Below are positions 1-8,472 of a stretch of DNA of 64,000 nucleotides, one piece after another. Location of the stretch: positions 1 to 64,000 of the forward strand of contig NZ_JAEACP010000019.1 in NCBI RefSeq assembly GCF_015999335.1, written 5' to 3'. The stretch is from Tabrizicola soli (GTDB lineage Bacteria > Pseudomonadota > Alphaproteobacteria > Rhodobacterales > Rhodobacteraceae). Under the pieces are notes generated by a model that worked only from the letters and a program-made list of their open reading frames with translations, was not told where the DNA came from and did no database searches. Positions within the stretch are counted from its first letter, which is position 1. Every line of letters begins with the position of its first letter. A program made the position numbers and the translations under genes.

Positions 1-67
1 CAGCGCCACGCCGCACTGACGCAGGTTAGCCCCGGCGCCTGCGGAAGGTTGATTGCCTCTGCGCTTC

Positions 68-481
68 TCAAGTCACCGCAGTTTGCTGGTGGGAAATCCT
101 CAGCCAGCTGTCGTCATCGTTGAGGTACGTCGAGGCGCAGAGTGCCTTGTAGATCGGCACGTCGGCTTTCTCCGCCGAGACACGATAGGTGAGAACGGCG
201 ATGTCACGACACCGCATCACGCGCCGTTCGGCCATGACGACGGAGCGCCAGCCTGTGGTTTCGCGAAGGTGGGTCCAGATCTGGTCGCCCTGGAGGATGC
301 CGGGCGGATAGGGGAAGACCATGACGGCGTTGGTCGCTGTCGTCGCCCGCGCGTTATCGGCGCCACTGGTCCAGAAGTGCTCCTCCAAATCCCACAATAC
401 GCCCTGTTCACGCGGCGATAGCGTGCCGGACTTGTGTGCCGCATGGGGCGGTGTCCTTGCGTTCCCGGTTGATACGGTCAT
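68..481 (-). CDS. SnoaL/DUF4440-like small protein
   Basis: The 137-residue product has the look of a SnoaL/DUF4440 (NTF2-like) fold: an N-terminal helix with LWDLEEHFW, a central strand ending in VMVFPYPPG, then a C-terminal hairpin ending in WLRISHQQT, where this family usually has a W-x5-HQ motif. The start chosen is the ATG at 481 because it overlaps the stop of the upstream gene (ATGA), which suggests translational coupling. Members are often stress-associated and of unknown ligand. No catalytic residues can be assigned. The family call rests on the tail motif and size only. Confidence 0.6.
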   Translation of the reverse strand: MTVSTGNARTPPHAAHKSGTLSPREQGVLWDLEEHFWTSGADNARATTATNAVMVFPYPPGILQGDQIWTHLRETTGWRSVVMAERRVMRCRDIAVLTYRVSAEKADVPIYKALCASTYLNDDDSWLRISHQQTAVT

Positions 482-903
482 TCGCCTGACCCCGACCCGA
501 CAACAATGAACGTCTGAAATAGCACAAAGATGATCGCGAGCACCGCCCAGATCGCTCCGCTTGTTCCCGGGCGGCCATCGGCCACCGTCGATGCAGCGCG
601 CTGCAGGGCACCTGATGTCGGTCCTTCGGGTAGCAGCTGGCTCAGGTCTCGTGCGATCCTGCCGTAATCGCTGCCGAGCGCAGGAACGTCCCGAAATCGG
701 GCAAGAAGCGTTCCCAAGCGTGCCCGCGCGGCGTCGCGCCCGAGCGTGACCAGTTCGGCGGTTTCTCTCCATGGATCGAGGCCTATCCGCGCGAGAGTCG
801 AGAGGACCGTCACGGTGTATCCGTTTTGATCTGCGCCGACCGACGCTTGGAGAGACCGATCGAACTCGGGTGGGTGCGGGTTGAGTACACTGGGGTCGGC
901 CAT
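478..903 (-). CDS. Hypothetical protein with C-terminal membrane anchor
   Basis: A 141-residue protein whose only clear feature is one hydrophobic segment near the C-terminus (IWAVLAIIFVLFQTFIVV), so it is probably tail-anchored with the soluble part in the cytoplasm. The start at 903 is chosen over an upstream in-frame one because AAAGGA lies just before it. It overlaps the downstream SnoaL-like gene by four bases, so the two form an operon. It runs divergently from the gene starting at 1176. I do not recognise a family. Confidence 0.65.
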   Translation of the reverse strand: MADPSVLNPHPPEFDRSLQASVGADQNGYTVTVLSTLARIGLDPWRETAELVTLGRDAARARLGTLLARFRDVPALGSDYGRIARDLSQLLPEGPTSGALQRAASTVADGRPGTSGAIWAVLAIIFVLFQTFIVVGSGSGE

Positions 904-1175
904 AACCAATCCTTTCAAGGGTTGAAGGAACGCAGATCGCCCCCGTTTCCCAAAGGATAAGCGCAGGTCGGTCTCGTCGCCCTTACACAGGTCAGTACAG
1001 GCGACGGCCCTCAGGAAGGTCGCAGCCGGTTCGGTGACCGGGACTAACATGCGTCAGCGCCAGCCGAACGATCCCGAGGTACAAGACACTCAATCGTTCG
1101 ACTGGTCCGTCCCGCACTCAAAGGGGCTGTCAACAGTGGTGAGCGACGGACCTGCCAACATCGCGGAGACCAGAG

Positions 1176-1490
1176 ATGAACATGCGGTCGACCAGATCGA
1201 CGGTGACGTTTTCGAACCCGTTCGCGTTGCCGGGATACCCAGGCAATTTGCCCCCGGGCGACTACGAGGTTCTTGTCGAAGAAGAACTTCTACAAGGGCC
1301 CAGCTTCGAGGCGTATCGCCGGACCGCGACCTACCTGACGGTGCGCGGAAGGGGCGGTCATGCGGGACGGACAGAGTTGCGGCCGATTTCCAACAGCGAC
1401 CTGAAAGAGGCGCTGAGCCGGGATCGGGCCGCGACTGAGAAGAACAATCACGGCGAGGCGGCGCCTTCTCCGCAGGAGGACTTGAAATGA
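1176..1490 (+). CDS. Small conserved protein with PGDYEV motif
   Basis: A 104-residue protein of unknown function. Its core (TFSNPFALPGYPGNLPPGDY, then EVLVEEELL) closely resembles the core of the gene at 4516-5049 (IFSRPFIVPGLDEILPAGEY, then EIETE), so the two are paralogues flanking the transglutaminase/cysteine-repeat genes. No signal peptide or membrane segment. The C-terminal third is charged and low complexity. The stop overlaps the next start in an ATGA arrangement. Function unknown; the conserved context suggests a shared role with the neighbouring genes. Confidence 0.75.
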   Translation: MNMRSTRSTVTFSNPFALPGYPGNLPPGDYEVLVEEELLQGPSFEAYRRTATYLTVRGRGGHAGRTELRPISNSDLKEALSRDRAATEKNNHGEAAPSPQEDLK

Positions 1491-1873
1491 ATACTCCCGA
1501 ATGGCTCAAGCCCGGCATCTATGGTGCGGTGATCGGTGCGGTTTTCGTCGGCGTAGTCGGTTTTACCTGGGGCGGCTGGGTGACCGGCGGAACCGCGCAT
1601 GACAGGGCAATAGCGATGTCCCAGGACGATGTCGTCGCTTCCATGGTGCCGGTCTGCCTTGAGATGGCACAGTCTGACCCAGCACGGGCCGAAAAGCTTG
1701 AAACGATCCGGGCCGCCTCGACCTACCAGAGGCGCGATGCCCTGATGGAGGCGGGCTGGGCGACGGTGCCCGGAACAGATGCTCCGAACCGCGATATCGC
1801 GCAGGCCTGCCTCGCAGCCCTTGATGTGGACTCGTTGCCGGAGCGCCCGGAAAGCGCGGTCGATGAAGGATGA
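1487..1873 (+). CDS. Membrane-anchored hypothetical protein
   Basis: A 128-residue protein with one N-terminal transmembrane segment (about residues 9-33, IYGAVIGAVFVGVVGFTWGG) followed by an Ala-rich soluble domain with two Cys (VPVCLEMAQ and AQACLAAL). No cleavable signal site is obvious, so it is probably an inner-membrane protein with a periplasmic domain. It overlaps the preceding and following genes by four bases each, so it is the middle of a tightly coupled operon. Family not recognised. Confidence 0.75.
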   Translation: MNTPEWLKPGIYGAVIGAVFVGVVGFTWGGWVTGGTAHDRAIAMSQDDVVASMVPVCLEMAQSDPARAEKLETIRAASTYQRRDALMEAGWATVPGTDAPNRDIAQACLAALDVDSLPERPESAVDEG

Positions 1874-2343
1874 ACCGCGCCATGCCGATAGCATCCCCAG
1901 AGACCACCGAGCTCGAACGGCGTGTGCTGGCTCATGAACGGATCCTGCAAGCTCTGATCGCCTACATGGCCCGTACCGAACCGCGTTTCGTGGACCACCT
2001 GCGAGAACGGTTCGTGGAGCCGATGAATGTGACCCAGCGCGAACACGACCACCGCGAAACCGATGATTATGCGGCAGAATTCATTCGCGCTGTGATGCTC
2101 CTCGGAGAAGCGCGCGTGCCAAAGGCGAAGGAGCTGGAAATGACCGACACGAAACCCGTGCCGCCGAGAAGCAGAGGAGCGCAGGATTCTTCGATGGACC
2201 GGCCGGCACAGCGCGGTGGGGTTCAGGTTCGCGAAAGAAACGGCATCTGGGAGGTGCAGGTCGATGGCAGGTTTCGTGGCGACTACCACCGGAAGGAGCA
2301 TGCCCTTGCGGCTGCGGCCTTGCACAAATTGTCGCCCCGATGA
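1870..2343 (+). CDS. Hypothetical protein with DUF2188-like tail
   Basis: A 157-residue soluble protein in two parts. The N-terminal ~75 residues are helical (LERRVLAHERILQALIAYMA) with many charged residues. The C-terminal ~45 residues (VQVRERNGIWEVQVDGRFRG and the following A-rich helix) look like the short beta-hairpin/helix module of DUF2188-type proteins, where a W-x-V strand is followed by an Ala-rich helix. It overlaps its upstream neighbour in ATGA fashion. The DUF2188 resemblance is by eye and tentative. Confidence 0.7.
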   Translation: MNRAMPIASPETTELERRVLAHERILQALIAYMARTEPRFVDHLRERFVEPMNVTQREHDHRETDDYAAEFIRAVMLLGEARVPKAKELEMTDTKPVPPRSRGAQDSSMDRPAQRGGVQVRERNGIWEVQVDGRFRGDYHRKEHALAAAALHKLSPR

Positions 2344-2543
2344 CCAGCAGCACCCACCCCACAGTCCCGACAGACTTCTCGATCCAGGTGGCCGAGAACG
2401 AAGGCATGCCAATGAGACCGAATTCCAGAGCCTCCCCGCTACCGGCCCCGCCCACTCAACGGCTGACCGGAACGCTCACGCATGGGCTATCTAGGACTCG
2501 CGCGGCAACCGGCGGGCTCTGGTCCGCCAAGGAACAAGTTGCG
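2344..2543 (+). other. Region between coupled genes, no independent gene seen
   Basis: This 200-base stretch is open in the frame of the downstream cysteine-repeat gene, and a start at 2340 would overlap the upstream stop. The encoded extension is Pro/Ser/Thr-rich and would bury the signal peptide 68 residues from the N-terminus, so I treat it as untranslated leader. It holds no other convincing gene. Confidence 0.4.
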
Positions 2544-3326
2544 ATGAGACATCCCTTGGCGAGGCTGATCGCACGGACGGCAGCCATAGCCGGTGTGATC
2601 GCCTCTTTCACCTTTCCCGTGCTTGCGCAGGATGGAACCGGTCCAATGCCGGAGAACGCCCAGCCGCGCAGCCATGGCGGCGGATGGGTCTGCGATCTCG
2701 GTTACCGGGTAGAGGGCGCCGAATGCCTGCCTCTCGACATCCCCGAGCATGCCTATCCAACCGGGCGCTCCTACGGGACGGGGTGGGAGTGCAACCGAGG
2801 GTACGAGGAGGTGGACGGGACGGCGTGCAATCCCATCCCGGTGCCCGCCAATGCCTTCCTCCGGTCTTCCGGTTACGATTGGCAATGCGAACGCGGGTTC
2901 CGGCAGGAGGACGAGGCATGCGTGCCCATTGTTCTGCCCGAGCGTGCCTACCTGACGGACGATGCCTCGGGGAGGGGATGGACCTGTGATCGTGGCTATG
3001 AGGCCGCTGCAGAGACATGTTCGCCGATTGCCGTGCCAGAGAACGCGTATCTGACCAACGCAGACTACGGCGCCGCCTGGGCTTGTGAGAGAGGCTTCGT
3101 CAGAATCGACGACCGATGCGACGCCGTTGTCGTGCCATCGAATGCTTATCTGGACGAGGCATCCTATGGACCGGGCTGGAGCTGCGAGCGCGGATACGAG
3201 GTGCTGAATGGCGCCTGCGTCGCCATCGATCTGCCGGAGAACGCCTATCTCGACCGATCCGGCAACCGGTGGAGCTGCAATCGAGGTTTCCAGCTTTCGG
3301 ACGGGGCGTGCGTCCTTGGAAGATGA
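2544..3326 (+). CDS. Exported protein of seven cysteine-containing repeats
   Basis: The start at 2544 is preferred because AAGGAA lies upstream and because it places a classic signal peptide at the N-terminus (MRHPLARLIARTAAIAGVIA, cleavage near LAQ). The mature ~230 residues are seven tandem units of about 30 residues with the pattern W-x-C-x-R-G-[YF]-x8-C-x-[PA]-[IV]-x-[VL]-P-[EA]-N-A-[YF]-L. There are 14 Cys, two per unit, so an all-disulfide periplasmic or surface protein is likely. The mature part contains no Lys. It sits just upstream of a transglutaminase-like gene. The repeat family is not one I can name. Confidence 0.8.
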   Translation: MRHPLARLIARTAAIAGVIASFTFPVLAQDGTGPMPENAQPRSHGGGWVCDLGYRVEGAECLPLDIPEHAYPTGRSYGTGWECNRGYEEVDGTACNPIPVPANAFLRSSGYDWQCERGFRQEDEACVPIVLPERAYLTDDASGRGWTCDRGYEAAAETCSPIAVPENAYLTNADYGAAWACERGFVRIDDRCDAVVVPSNAYLDEASYGPGWSCERGYEVLNGACVAIDLPENAYLDRSGNRWSCNRGFQLSDGACVLGR

Positions 3327-3339
3327 GGGTGACAGAACG

Positions 3340-4167
3340 ATGCGCAGCCGCGTGTCCGGCATGCGCGTCAGCATAGGGTGTGGTCTCCGATACAGCTTCC
3401 CGCAGTCGACGCCGCTGATTGCGATGCTGAACGTCCACTACTCGCGCTTCGGCGATCTGGAGCGTGCCGACTATCTCGTCACGTTGCCGAGCGTGCCGCT
3501 TGAAAGCTACCGTGACGGTTTCGGCAACTGGTGCACGCGTCTCGTTGCTCCGGCGGGCGACTTTTGCCTGTCGACGGATGGCATCTTTCGCGACACGGGC
3601 CAGCCTGATCCCTCCATGCCCGGCGCGCAGCAGCACGCGGTTCAGGATCTGCCGTTCGAGACCCTCGTGTTTCTGCAGGGCAGCCGATACTGCGATACCG
3701 ACCTTCTGTCGGAGGAGGCGTGGCGCCTGTTCGAGACCGCTGACCCCGGATGGTCACGCGTCCAGGCGATCTGCGATTTCGTGCATCAACATGTCCGCTT
3801 CGACTACATGCAGGCAAAGGCGACGCGCACCGCATCGCAGACCCTCGCCGAGGGGCAGGGTGTCTGCCGCGACTTCGCCCATCTCGCCATCGCCCTGTGT
3901 CGTTGCATGAACATCCCGGCCCGCTACTGCACCGGATACCTAAGCGACATCGGTGAACCTCTGCCTCATCCGCCTGGGGATTTTGCTGCCTGGATCGAGG
4001 TATTCCTTGCCGGAAAATGGCACACGTTCGACCCGCGCAATAACAAGCCAAGGTTTGCGAGAATACTGATCGCTCGCGGTCGCGATGCTGCCGATGTCCC
4101 TCTGACCCAGACATTCGGCCAGAACACTTTGATGGAATTCAAGGTCTGGACGGATGAATTGGCCTGA
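3340..4167 (+). CDS. Transglutaminase-like family protein
   Basis: A 275-residue soluble protein of the bacterial transglutaminase-like superfamily (papain-like fold). The nucleophile region is GVCRDFAHLAIALCR with Cys at about residue 180, and the Asp region is KWHTFDPRNN. Between them, where the partner protein at 5305 has STHAW, this protein has DFAAW, so the usual triad His is Ala. The N-terminal half (LNVHYSRFGDLERADYL) is characteristic of the alphaproteobacterial subfamily. The start at 3340 follows GAGGGTGA; a second ATG at 3361 is possible. No signal peptide, so it is cytoplasmic unless carried otherwise. Peptidase or cross-linking activity is unproven. Confidence 0.85.
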   Translation: MRSRVSGMRVSIGCGLRYSFPQSTPLIAMLNVHYSRFGDLERADYLVTLPSVPLESYRDGFGNWCTRLVAPAGDFCLSTDGIFRDTGQPDPSMPGAQQHAVQDLPFETLVFLQGSRYCDTDLLSEEAWRLFETADPGWSRVQAICDFVHQHVRFDYMQAKATRTASQTLAEGQGVCRDFAHLAIALCRCMNIPARYCTGYLSDIGEPLPHPPGDFAAWIEVFLAGKWHTFDPRNNKPRFARILIARGRDAADVPLTQTFGQNTLMEFKVWTDELA

Positions 4168-4257
4168 CTGACCTCGGCTTCTTTTTCGATGCACCATCGC
4201 AATTCGGGTCGCCAGCCCCCATATGTTCAGTACCGATGCGAATTATCCCGGTCCGAA

Positions 4258-4437
4258 ATGGACGAGGAGTTGGCGTCGGAAAATCAAAGGATCGATGAAT
4301 TGTCCTTCAAGGACCTGACCGCCAGGGCTGCGGCTGCGTTAAAGCCCAAGCTTGCGAAAACAGCGACGACCCCTGCCAAGGAGACCGAGCCCAAGGCTTC
4401 TGGCAAGGATGCACCCGCGAAACCCAAGACATCTTGA
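4258..4437 (+). CDS. Small basic Ala/Pro/Lys-tailed hypothetical protein
   Basis: A short protein of about 59 residues with an acidic N-terminus (MDEELASENQRIDELSFKDL) and an Ala/Lys/Pro/Thr-rich tail reminiscent of low-complexity DNA-binding or linker tails. An alternative start at 4189 would add 23 residues. Neither start has a good ribosome site, so the exact N-terminus is uncertain. It lies in the same direction as, and between, the transglutaminase and the second PGDYEV-type gene. Confidence 0.45.
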   Translation: MDEELASENQRIDELSFKDLTARAAAALKPKLAKTATTPAKETEPKASGKDAPAKPKTS

Positions 4438-4515
4438 GGGTGTACATCGGTTACGCGCCTCATTCCCGTGAGGGGCGCGGACCGCCCACAGCACCCATGG
4501 GAAAGGAGCGCGCCA

Positions 4516-5049
4516 ATGGAAGATCTGAGAAGCAAGACCGTTGCGATTTTTTCCCGACCCTTCATCGTTCCGGGCCTTGACGAGATTCTCCCGGCGGGAG
4601 AGTACGAGATCGAAACGGAGGTGGCTTCGCCCCCTGATCAACGGGATCCCGCAGCCTGGAAAGCCTCCGTCCTTGTGAAGCTTCATTCCCGGATATCTCA
4701 TCCGGGACTTGCACGGACTCTTACTGTTTCCCTTGCCGACCTCGACCAAGCACGCGCCAGGGACAAGCTGACCGGCAGGGAGTTGTCCGACTTTTTCCTT
4801 GAAGAAATGCTGGCTGATCCGATGGTACAGCTCGTGATGAAGGCCGACGGGGTCTCCGAGGCGCACCTGCGACATCTTTATTCCGGGTCTGGGACATCCG
4901 ATCCGAATCTGGCTGCGCCGCCTTCGAAGACGACCGCCCGAGGAGCGCGGGACGAAGAGTCGATCCGGACCGCCGAAAACGAAGGCATGCCTTCACGACC
5001 GGACTCGCCGCCGTCCTTGCGCACCCGTCTGGCTGCGGGGAAAACGTGA
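4516..5049 (+). CDS. Paralogue of the PGDYEV-type small protein, extended
   Basis: A 177-residue soluble protein. Its first 35 residues (MEDLRSKTVAIFSRPFIVPG, then LPAGEYEIETE) match the core of the 104-residue protein at 1176, so these are paralogues. It has an extra middle domain with SLADLDQARARDKLTGRELS and SDFFLEEMLADPMVQLVMKA, and a disordered tail. The start at 4516 is supported by AAAGGAG nine bases upstream. It overlaps the next gene. Function unknown. Confidence 0.75.
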   Translation: MEDLRSKTVAIFSRPFIVPGLDEILPAGEYEIETEVASPPDQRDPAAWKASVLVKLHSRISHPGLARTLTVSLADLDQARARDKLTGRELSDFFLEEMLADPMVQLVMKADGVSEAHLRHLYSGSGTSDPNLAAPPSKTTARGARDEESIRTAENEGMPSRPDSPPSLRTRLAAGKT

Positions 5050-5291
5050 TGGCGGACGAGGCCATCGCCGAGGGTGACGTACCGGACATCGCGACCCCAA
5101 GGGCCGTGGGTGATGTTCCGCAAGAACGCCGATGCCTGCGATGCGAAACCTCGTTCTGGAGCGAAGGCTTCGGGGAACGGATTTGCCGACGCTGCAAGGG
5201 GTTGAATGCCTGGCGGAACGCCGCGCCCTCAGCGCGGGCGCATCTCGCCGCCGCTGATCCCGCAGCCGCGCGCCGTCTTCCTCAATCCTGA
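5049..5291 (+). CDS. Small zinc-ribbon protein
   Basis: An 80-residue protein with a clear four-Cys zinc ribbon: RRCLRC, 15 residues, then [11 protein letters not shown]. The ATG overlaps the stop of the previous gene (TGATG); a GTG one codon earlier is also possible. Such stand-alone C4 ribbons occur as regulators or as accessory subunits. It lies directly before the second transglutaminase gene with a 13-base gap, so it is probably in the same transcript. No DNA-binding helix can be assigned. Confidence 0.75.
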   Translation: MADEAIAEGDVPDIATPRAVGDVPQERRCLRCETSFWSEGFGERICRRCKGLNAWRNAAPSARAHLAAADPAAARRLPQS

Positions 5292-5304
5292 CTGGAACAT
5301 CATT

Positions 5305-6228
5305 TTGGCCTGCCTCGAGATCGTTCACACCACGACCTACAGATACCGTCAAAACGTCCCTCTTGGACCCCATCGGTTGATGCTACGTCCCCGAGAAACA
5401 AGGGAACTGCGACTACTGGAACATGCCCTCTCCATTTCTCCGACGGCGACGGTGACTTGGGCGCACGACGTGGCCGGCAACGCTGTCGCCACCGCCGTCT
5501 TTGACGACGTGACGGATCATCTGGTGATCGAGAGCCGTGCCACAGTGGATCTCACCGCGCCTGCATGGCCGGTCTTTGCCATCGCCGCCTCGGCCGCGCA
5601 GTACCCCTTTGTCTACGCCGACGACGAATGGACGGATCTGGGCGCGTTGACTGTTCCACAATATCCCGACCCGGACGGTCGGCTTTCCCTTTGGGTCGAG
5701 GGCTTTGTCATGGCGCGCCCGACCGACACGCTGTCCTTGCTGAAGGACATCAGCAATGGTGTGTTCACCCAGATTTCCTACCAGAGCCGCGACACTGAAG
5801 GCACCCAGGCACCGATCGAGACGCTCGACCGGCGATGGGGCTCGTGCCGTGATCTTGCGGTCCTGTTCGCCGAAGCCGCGCGCACGCTTGGGCTCGGTTC
5901 CCGCATCGTATCCGGCTATCTGTCAGACGCGGAAGAATGCCTCTTTGGGTCTGCGGGTTCCGGGTCCACCCATGCCTGGGTCGAGATATTTGTCCCCGGT
6001 GCCGGATGGATTGCCTTCGATCCCACGAACCGAAGCTTCGGGTCCCGGAAACTGATACCCCTCGCCGTGGCCCGAAACATCGCACAGGTGACCCCGGTGG
6101 CAGGTAACTTTGTCGGAACGAACGTCGATTTGCTCTCAATGGAGGTATTCGTAAGAGTGGAGAGTGCTTCGGCACAAGACAACCCGCTCCTGGCCCCAAG
6201 AGGCGAGGCGGACATCGCGCTCGTCTGA
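5305..6228 (+). CDS. Transglutaminase-like protein with N-terminal domain
   Basis: A protein of about 307 residues with the bacterial transglutaminase-like N-terminal beta domain ([20 protein letters not shown]) followed by the catalytic core. All three triad regions are present: Cys in [20 protein letters not shown], His in [10 protein letters not shown], Asp in [11 protein letters not shown] start it at the TTG at 5305, just after the zinc-ribbon stop and just before the conserved N-terminal strand; an ATG at 5206 would add 33 residues overlapping the previous gene. It is the apparently active partner of the His-lacking homologue at 3340. Confidence 0.85.
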   Translation: MACLEIVHTTTYRYRQNVPLGPHRLMLRPRETRELRLLEHALSISPTATVTWAHDVAGNAVATAVFDDVTDHLVIESRATVDLTAPAWPVFAIAASAAQYPFVYADDEWTDLGALTVPQYPDPDGRLSLWVEGFVMARPTDTLSLLKDISNGVFTQISYQSRDTEGTQAPIETLDRRWGSCRDLAVLFAEAARTLGLGSRIVSGYLSDAEECLFGSAGSGSTHAWVEIFVPGAGWIAFDPTNRSFGSRKLIPLAVARNIAQVTPVAGNFVGTNVDLLSMEVFVRVESASAQDNPLLAPRGEADIALV

Positions 6229-6489
6229 TGGCCTTTGGGTGGGACTGGCTTGCGCCTGCTGGTTTAAACCTATCCATAACAATGCTTTAAAGACCGGAGT
6301 AGGTTGGAAGTCAGGCCCATCCCCTCCGCCATTCGCCCATCAAACCAGTTTTTGTAGGGCGCTCTCGGATTTCTTCTGGAGGATCAGACCGACTTCGTAG
6401 CAACTCGAAGCGGGTAGGAGGTACCGCTGTGCAATCCTTGTGCAACTTCCCAGATGTCAGCCCGACGCCGCCCATGGAGCGGCAATACT

Positions 6490-8472
6490 TCACCCATGTG
6501 CTTCGATGATTTCCCGCGTCGTCTGCACGGCCGCTGCCAACTCTGCCCTGTCTGCTTCTTTGAGCCCCAGACGCGTAAGTTCCAGTGAAAGCTGACCTGC
6601 TCCACCACCGCCCGCCGCAGCGCGGGCAGCTCGGCCTCGTACGCGGCCTGATAGTGGGGGTTTCGACAGCTGCGCCTCCGCTGCAGATGCCTCAACCGTC
6701 AGCGACGGGGACGCAGTCCCAGACCCCTGCGCCCCTGCAGCCACCCGCACCTCCTGCAGTTCCAGCTTCAGCTTCTCCACGGTCTCGCGGGTCTCAGTCA
6801 TCTGCCGATCGCGCCTCAGCCCGTCCTCGTCAGGGTACGGGAAACTCCCCACCTGACCTGCGTGAAGCACCCTCAGCGCCGGATCCTCGAAATACTTGAT
6901 CCGCCGCGCCCGGATCGGCATCTGCGCGTCGATCACGAGGATCACCTCGTCGAGGTCCATCCGCCGGGCCTGATCTTCGGTGAGGAGCGGCGTGTCCTCT
7001 GTCCGCTCGGACACGCTACGCCCCTCGAACGGGTTGCGCCCGACAGCGCGTGACCTGGTCACAACGCGCTTGGTGGTCTTGCCAACGGCCTGGCTCAGTT
7101 CCTCGATCGTCTTCTGCTCGGACGGGGTGAGATAGAGCTTCACACCTGCGCCGCCCTGCAGCGACCTGCGGGTGTTTTCGCCATAGATCTCGTCCAGCGC
7201 CGGGATGGTCTGGGTGACGATGGCAAGGTTCCCACCGAAGGAGCGCAGAGTCTTGATGCTTTCAGCCACGATCGGCATCTTTCCGAGCCGATCGAACTCG
7301 TCGAGCATGATCATCACAGGCCAAGGCTCGTCTTCGGCTGGCTCCTGCGCATGCAGTGAGGCGATCAGGTCAGAGAAGAACAGCCGGATCAGCGGGGCCA
7401 GGGGGCGGATCATCTCGGATTCGACCACGAGATAGATCGCGTGCGGCCGCCGCCGGATGTCCCGGAAGGAGAAGTCCGAGGTCGCAGTGGCCGCATCGAT
7501 CGCGCGGTTGTCCCAGGTGTCGAGACCGGAGGTCATCAGCAGTGAGAGGTAGGAGGTCAGGGTGTCGTTGTTGGTCGAAGCCATGCGCTCGAAGATCAAC
7601 TTGGCCGAGGTGTTCTTCACCTCATGCGCGCGCTTGAGGTATTCCTTTTGCTTGTCACCGCCTGAGGCGGTGATGCGGTAGATCTCGCCGATGGTCGGCA
7701 CGCCGCGCTCGAAAGCCAGAAGGCCCGCCGCCACAAAGATGTCGATGCCGCCAGCCAAGAGCCCGCTCAGTTTTTCGTTGTCGGTCTGCAGGAAGAGCTT
7801 GGCGGTGAGCTTCAGCTCCATCTGTTGCCGATCGGGATTGGTCATCGCCGCGATGCGCGCCAGCGGGTTGTAGCGATGGGTGGGCCGGTCCCAGTCGGTC
7901 GGCGCGAACCGAAAGACCTTGTCGCCCATGCTGGCGCGGAAGCGTGATGTCTCGCGAAAGTTCTCGCCCTTCACATCCAGCACCACGGCCGAGCCTTTGT
8001 AGGTGAGCAGGTTCGGGATCACGAAACCCACGCCCTTGCCCCGGCCCGTGGGCGCCACGATTAGCGCATGCGGGAAGGTTTTTGACACGAGGAAGGGGCG
8101 CTTCGATCTCGGGGGGCCGAGCTTACCGAGAAGGAAGCCGCCGCCCGGCTTGGCGAAGAAGCCGTTGCGCTTCATCTCGCCCCGGGTCTGCCAATGCGTC
8201 GTGCCGAAGCGGGTCAGGGCATCGCCGAGCAGCGTGACGCTCAGCAGCAGCGCGGCGATCCCAAAGCCTGCGAGGATGAGGTTTACCCAGAGAAAGTCGC
8301 GCGGGGCGGTTAGCCCAAGCGCCCGGTACTCCCGCGCAAGCAGGGTAATGTCGAAGTGCTGCGTCGACAGCCCGTAACGGATGGTCAGGTAGCCTGTGGC
8401 GACGACGTAGCCGATGGCGAGGCCGACCAGCGTCAGGCTCAGGATGCCGCCCGCGATCTTGCCCTTATCCAT
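6490..8472 (-). CDS. virD4: VirD4/TraG-type coupling protein
   Basis: A 660-residue type IV coupling protein that delivers the relaxase-DNA complex to a mating channel. Two transmembrane segments lie near residues 6-28 and 60-82, then a cytoplasmic ATPase with Walker A APTGRGKGVG (about residue 140) and Walker B VMIMLDEFDRLGK (about residue 390). Motif SLQGGAGVKLYLTPSEQ follows. The start at 8472 puts the membrane segment at the N-terminus and overlaps the upstream relaxase stop. The C-terminal 100 residues are Ala/Gly-rich and variable, as usual for this family. No virB genes are in the window. Confidence 0.95.
   Translation of the reverse strand: MDKGKIAGGILSLTLVGLAIGYVVATGYLTIRYGLSTQHFDITLLAREYRALGLTAPRDFLWVNLILAGFGIAALLLSVTLLGDALTRFGTTHWQTRGEMKRNGFFAKPGGGFLLGKLGPPRSKRPFLVSKTFPHALIVAPTGRGKGVGFVIPNLLTYKGSAVVLDVKGENFRETSRFRASMGDKVFRFAPTDWDRPTHRYNPLARIAAMTNPDRQQMELKLTAKLFLQTDNEKLSGLLAGGIDIFVAAGLLAFERGVPTIGEIYRITASGGDKQKEYLKRAHEVKNTSAKLIFERMASTNNDTLTSYLSLLMTSGLDTWDNRAIDAATATSDFSFRDIRRRPHAIYLVVESEMIRPLAPLIRLFFSDLIASLHAQEPAEDEPWPVMIMLDEFDRLGKMPIVAESIKTLRSFGGNLAIVTQTIPALDEIYGENTRRSLQGGAGVKLYLTPSEQKTIEELSQAVGKTTKRVVTRSRAVGRNPFEGRSVSERTEDTPLLTEDQARRMDLDEVILVIDAQMPIRARRIKYFEDPALRVLHAGQVGSFPYPDEDGLRRDRQMTETRETVEKLKLELQEVRVAAGAQGSGTASPSLTVEASAAEAQLSKPPLSGRVRGRAARAAAGGGGAGQLSLELTRLGLKEADRAELAAAVQTTREIIEAHG

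Noticed and set aside
2400-4990. Shared string AACGAAGGCATGCC near 2397 and 4979
   Set aside because: About 16 of 17 bases match, but this length is near chance expectation and the surrounding bases do not extend the match.
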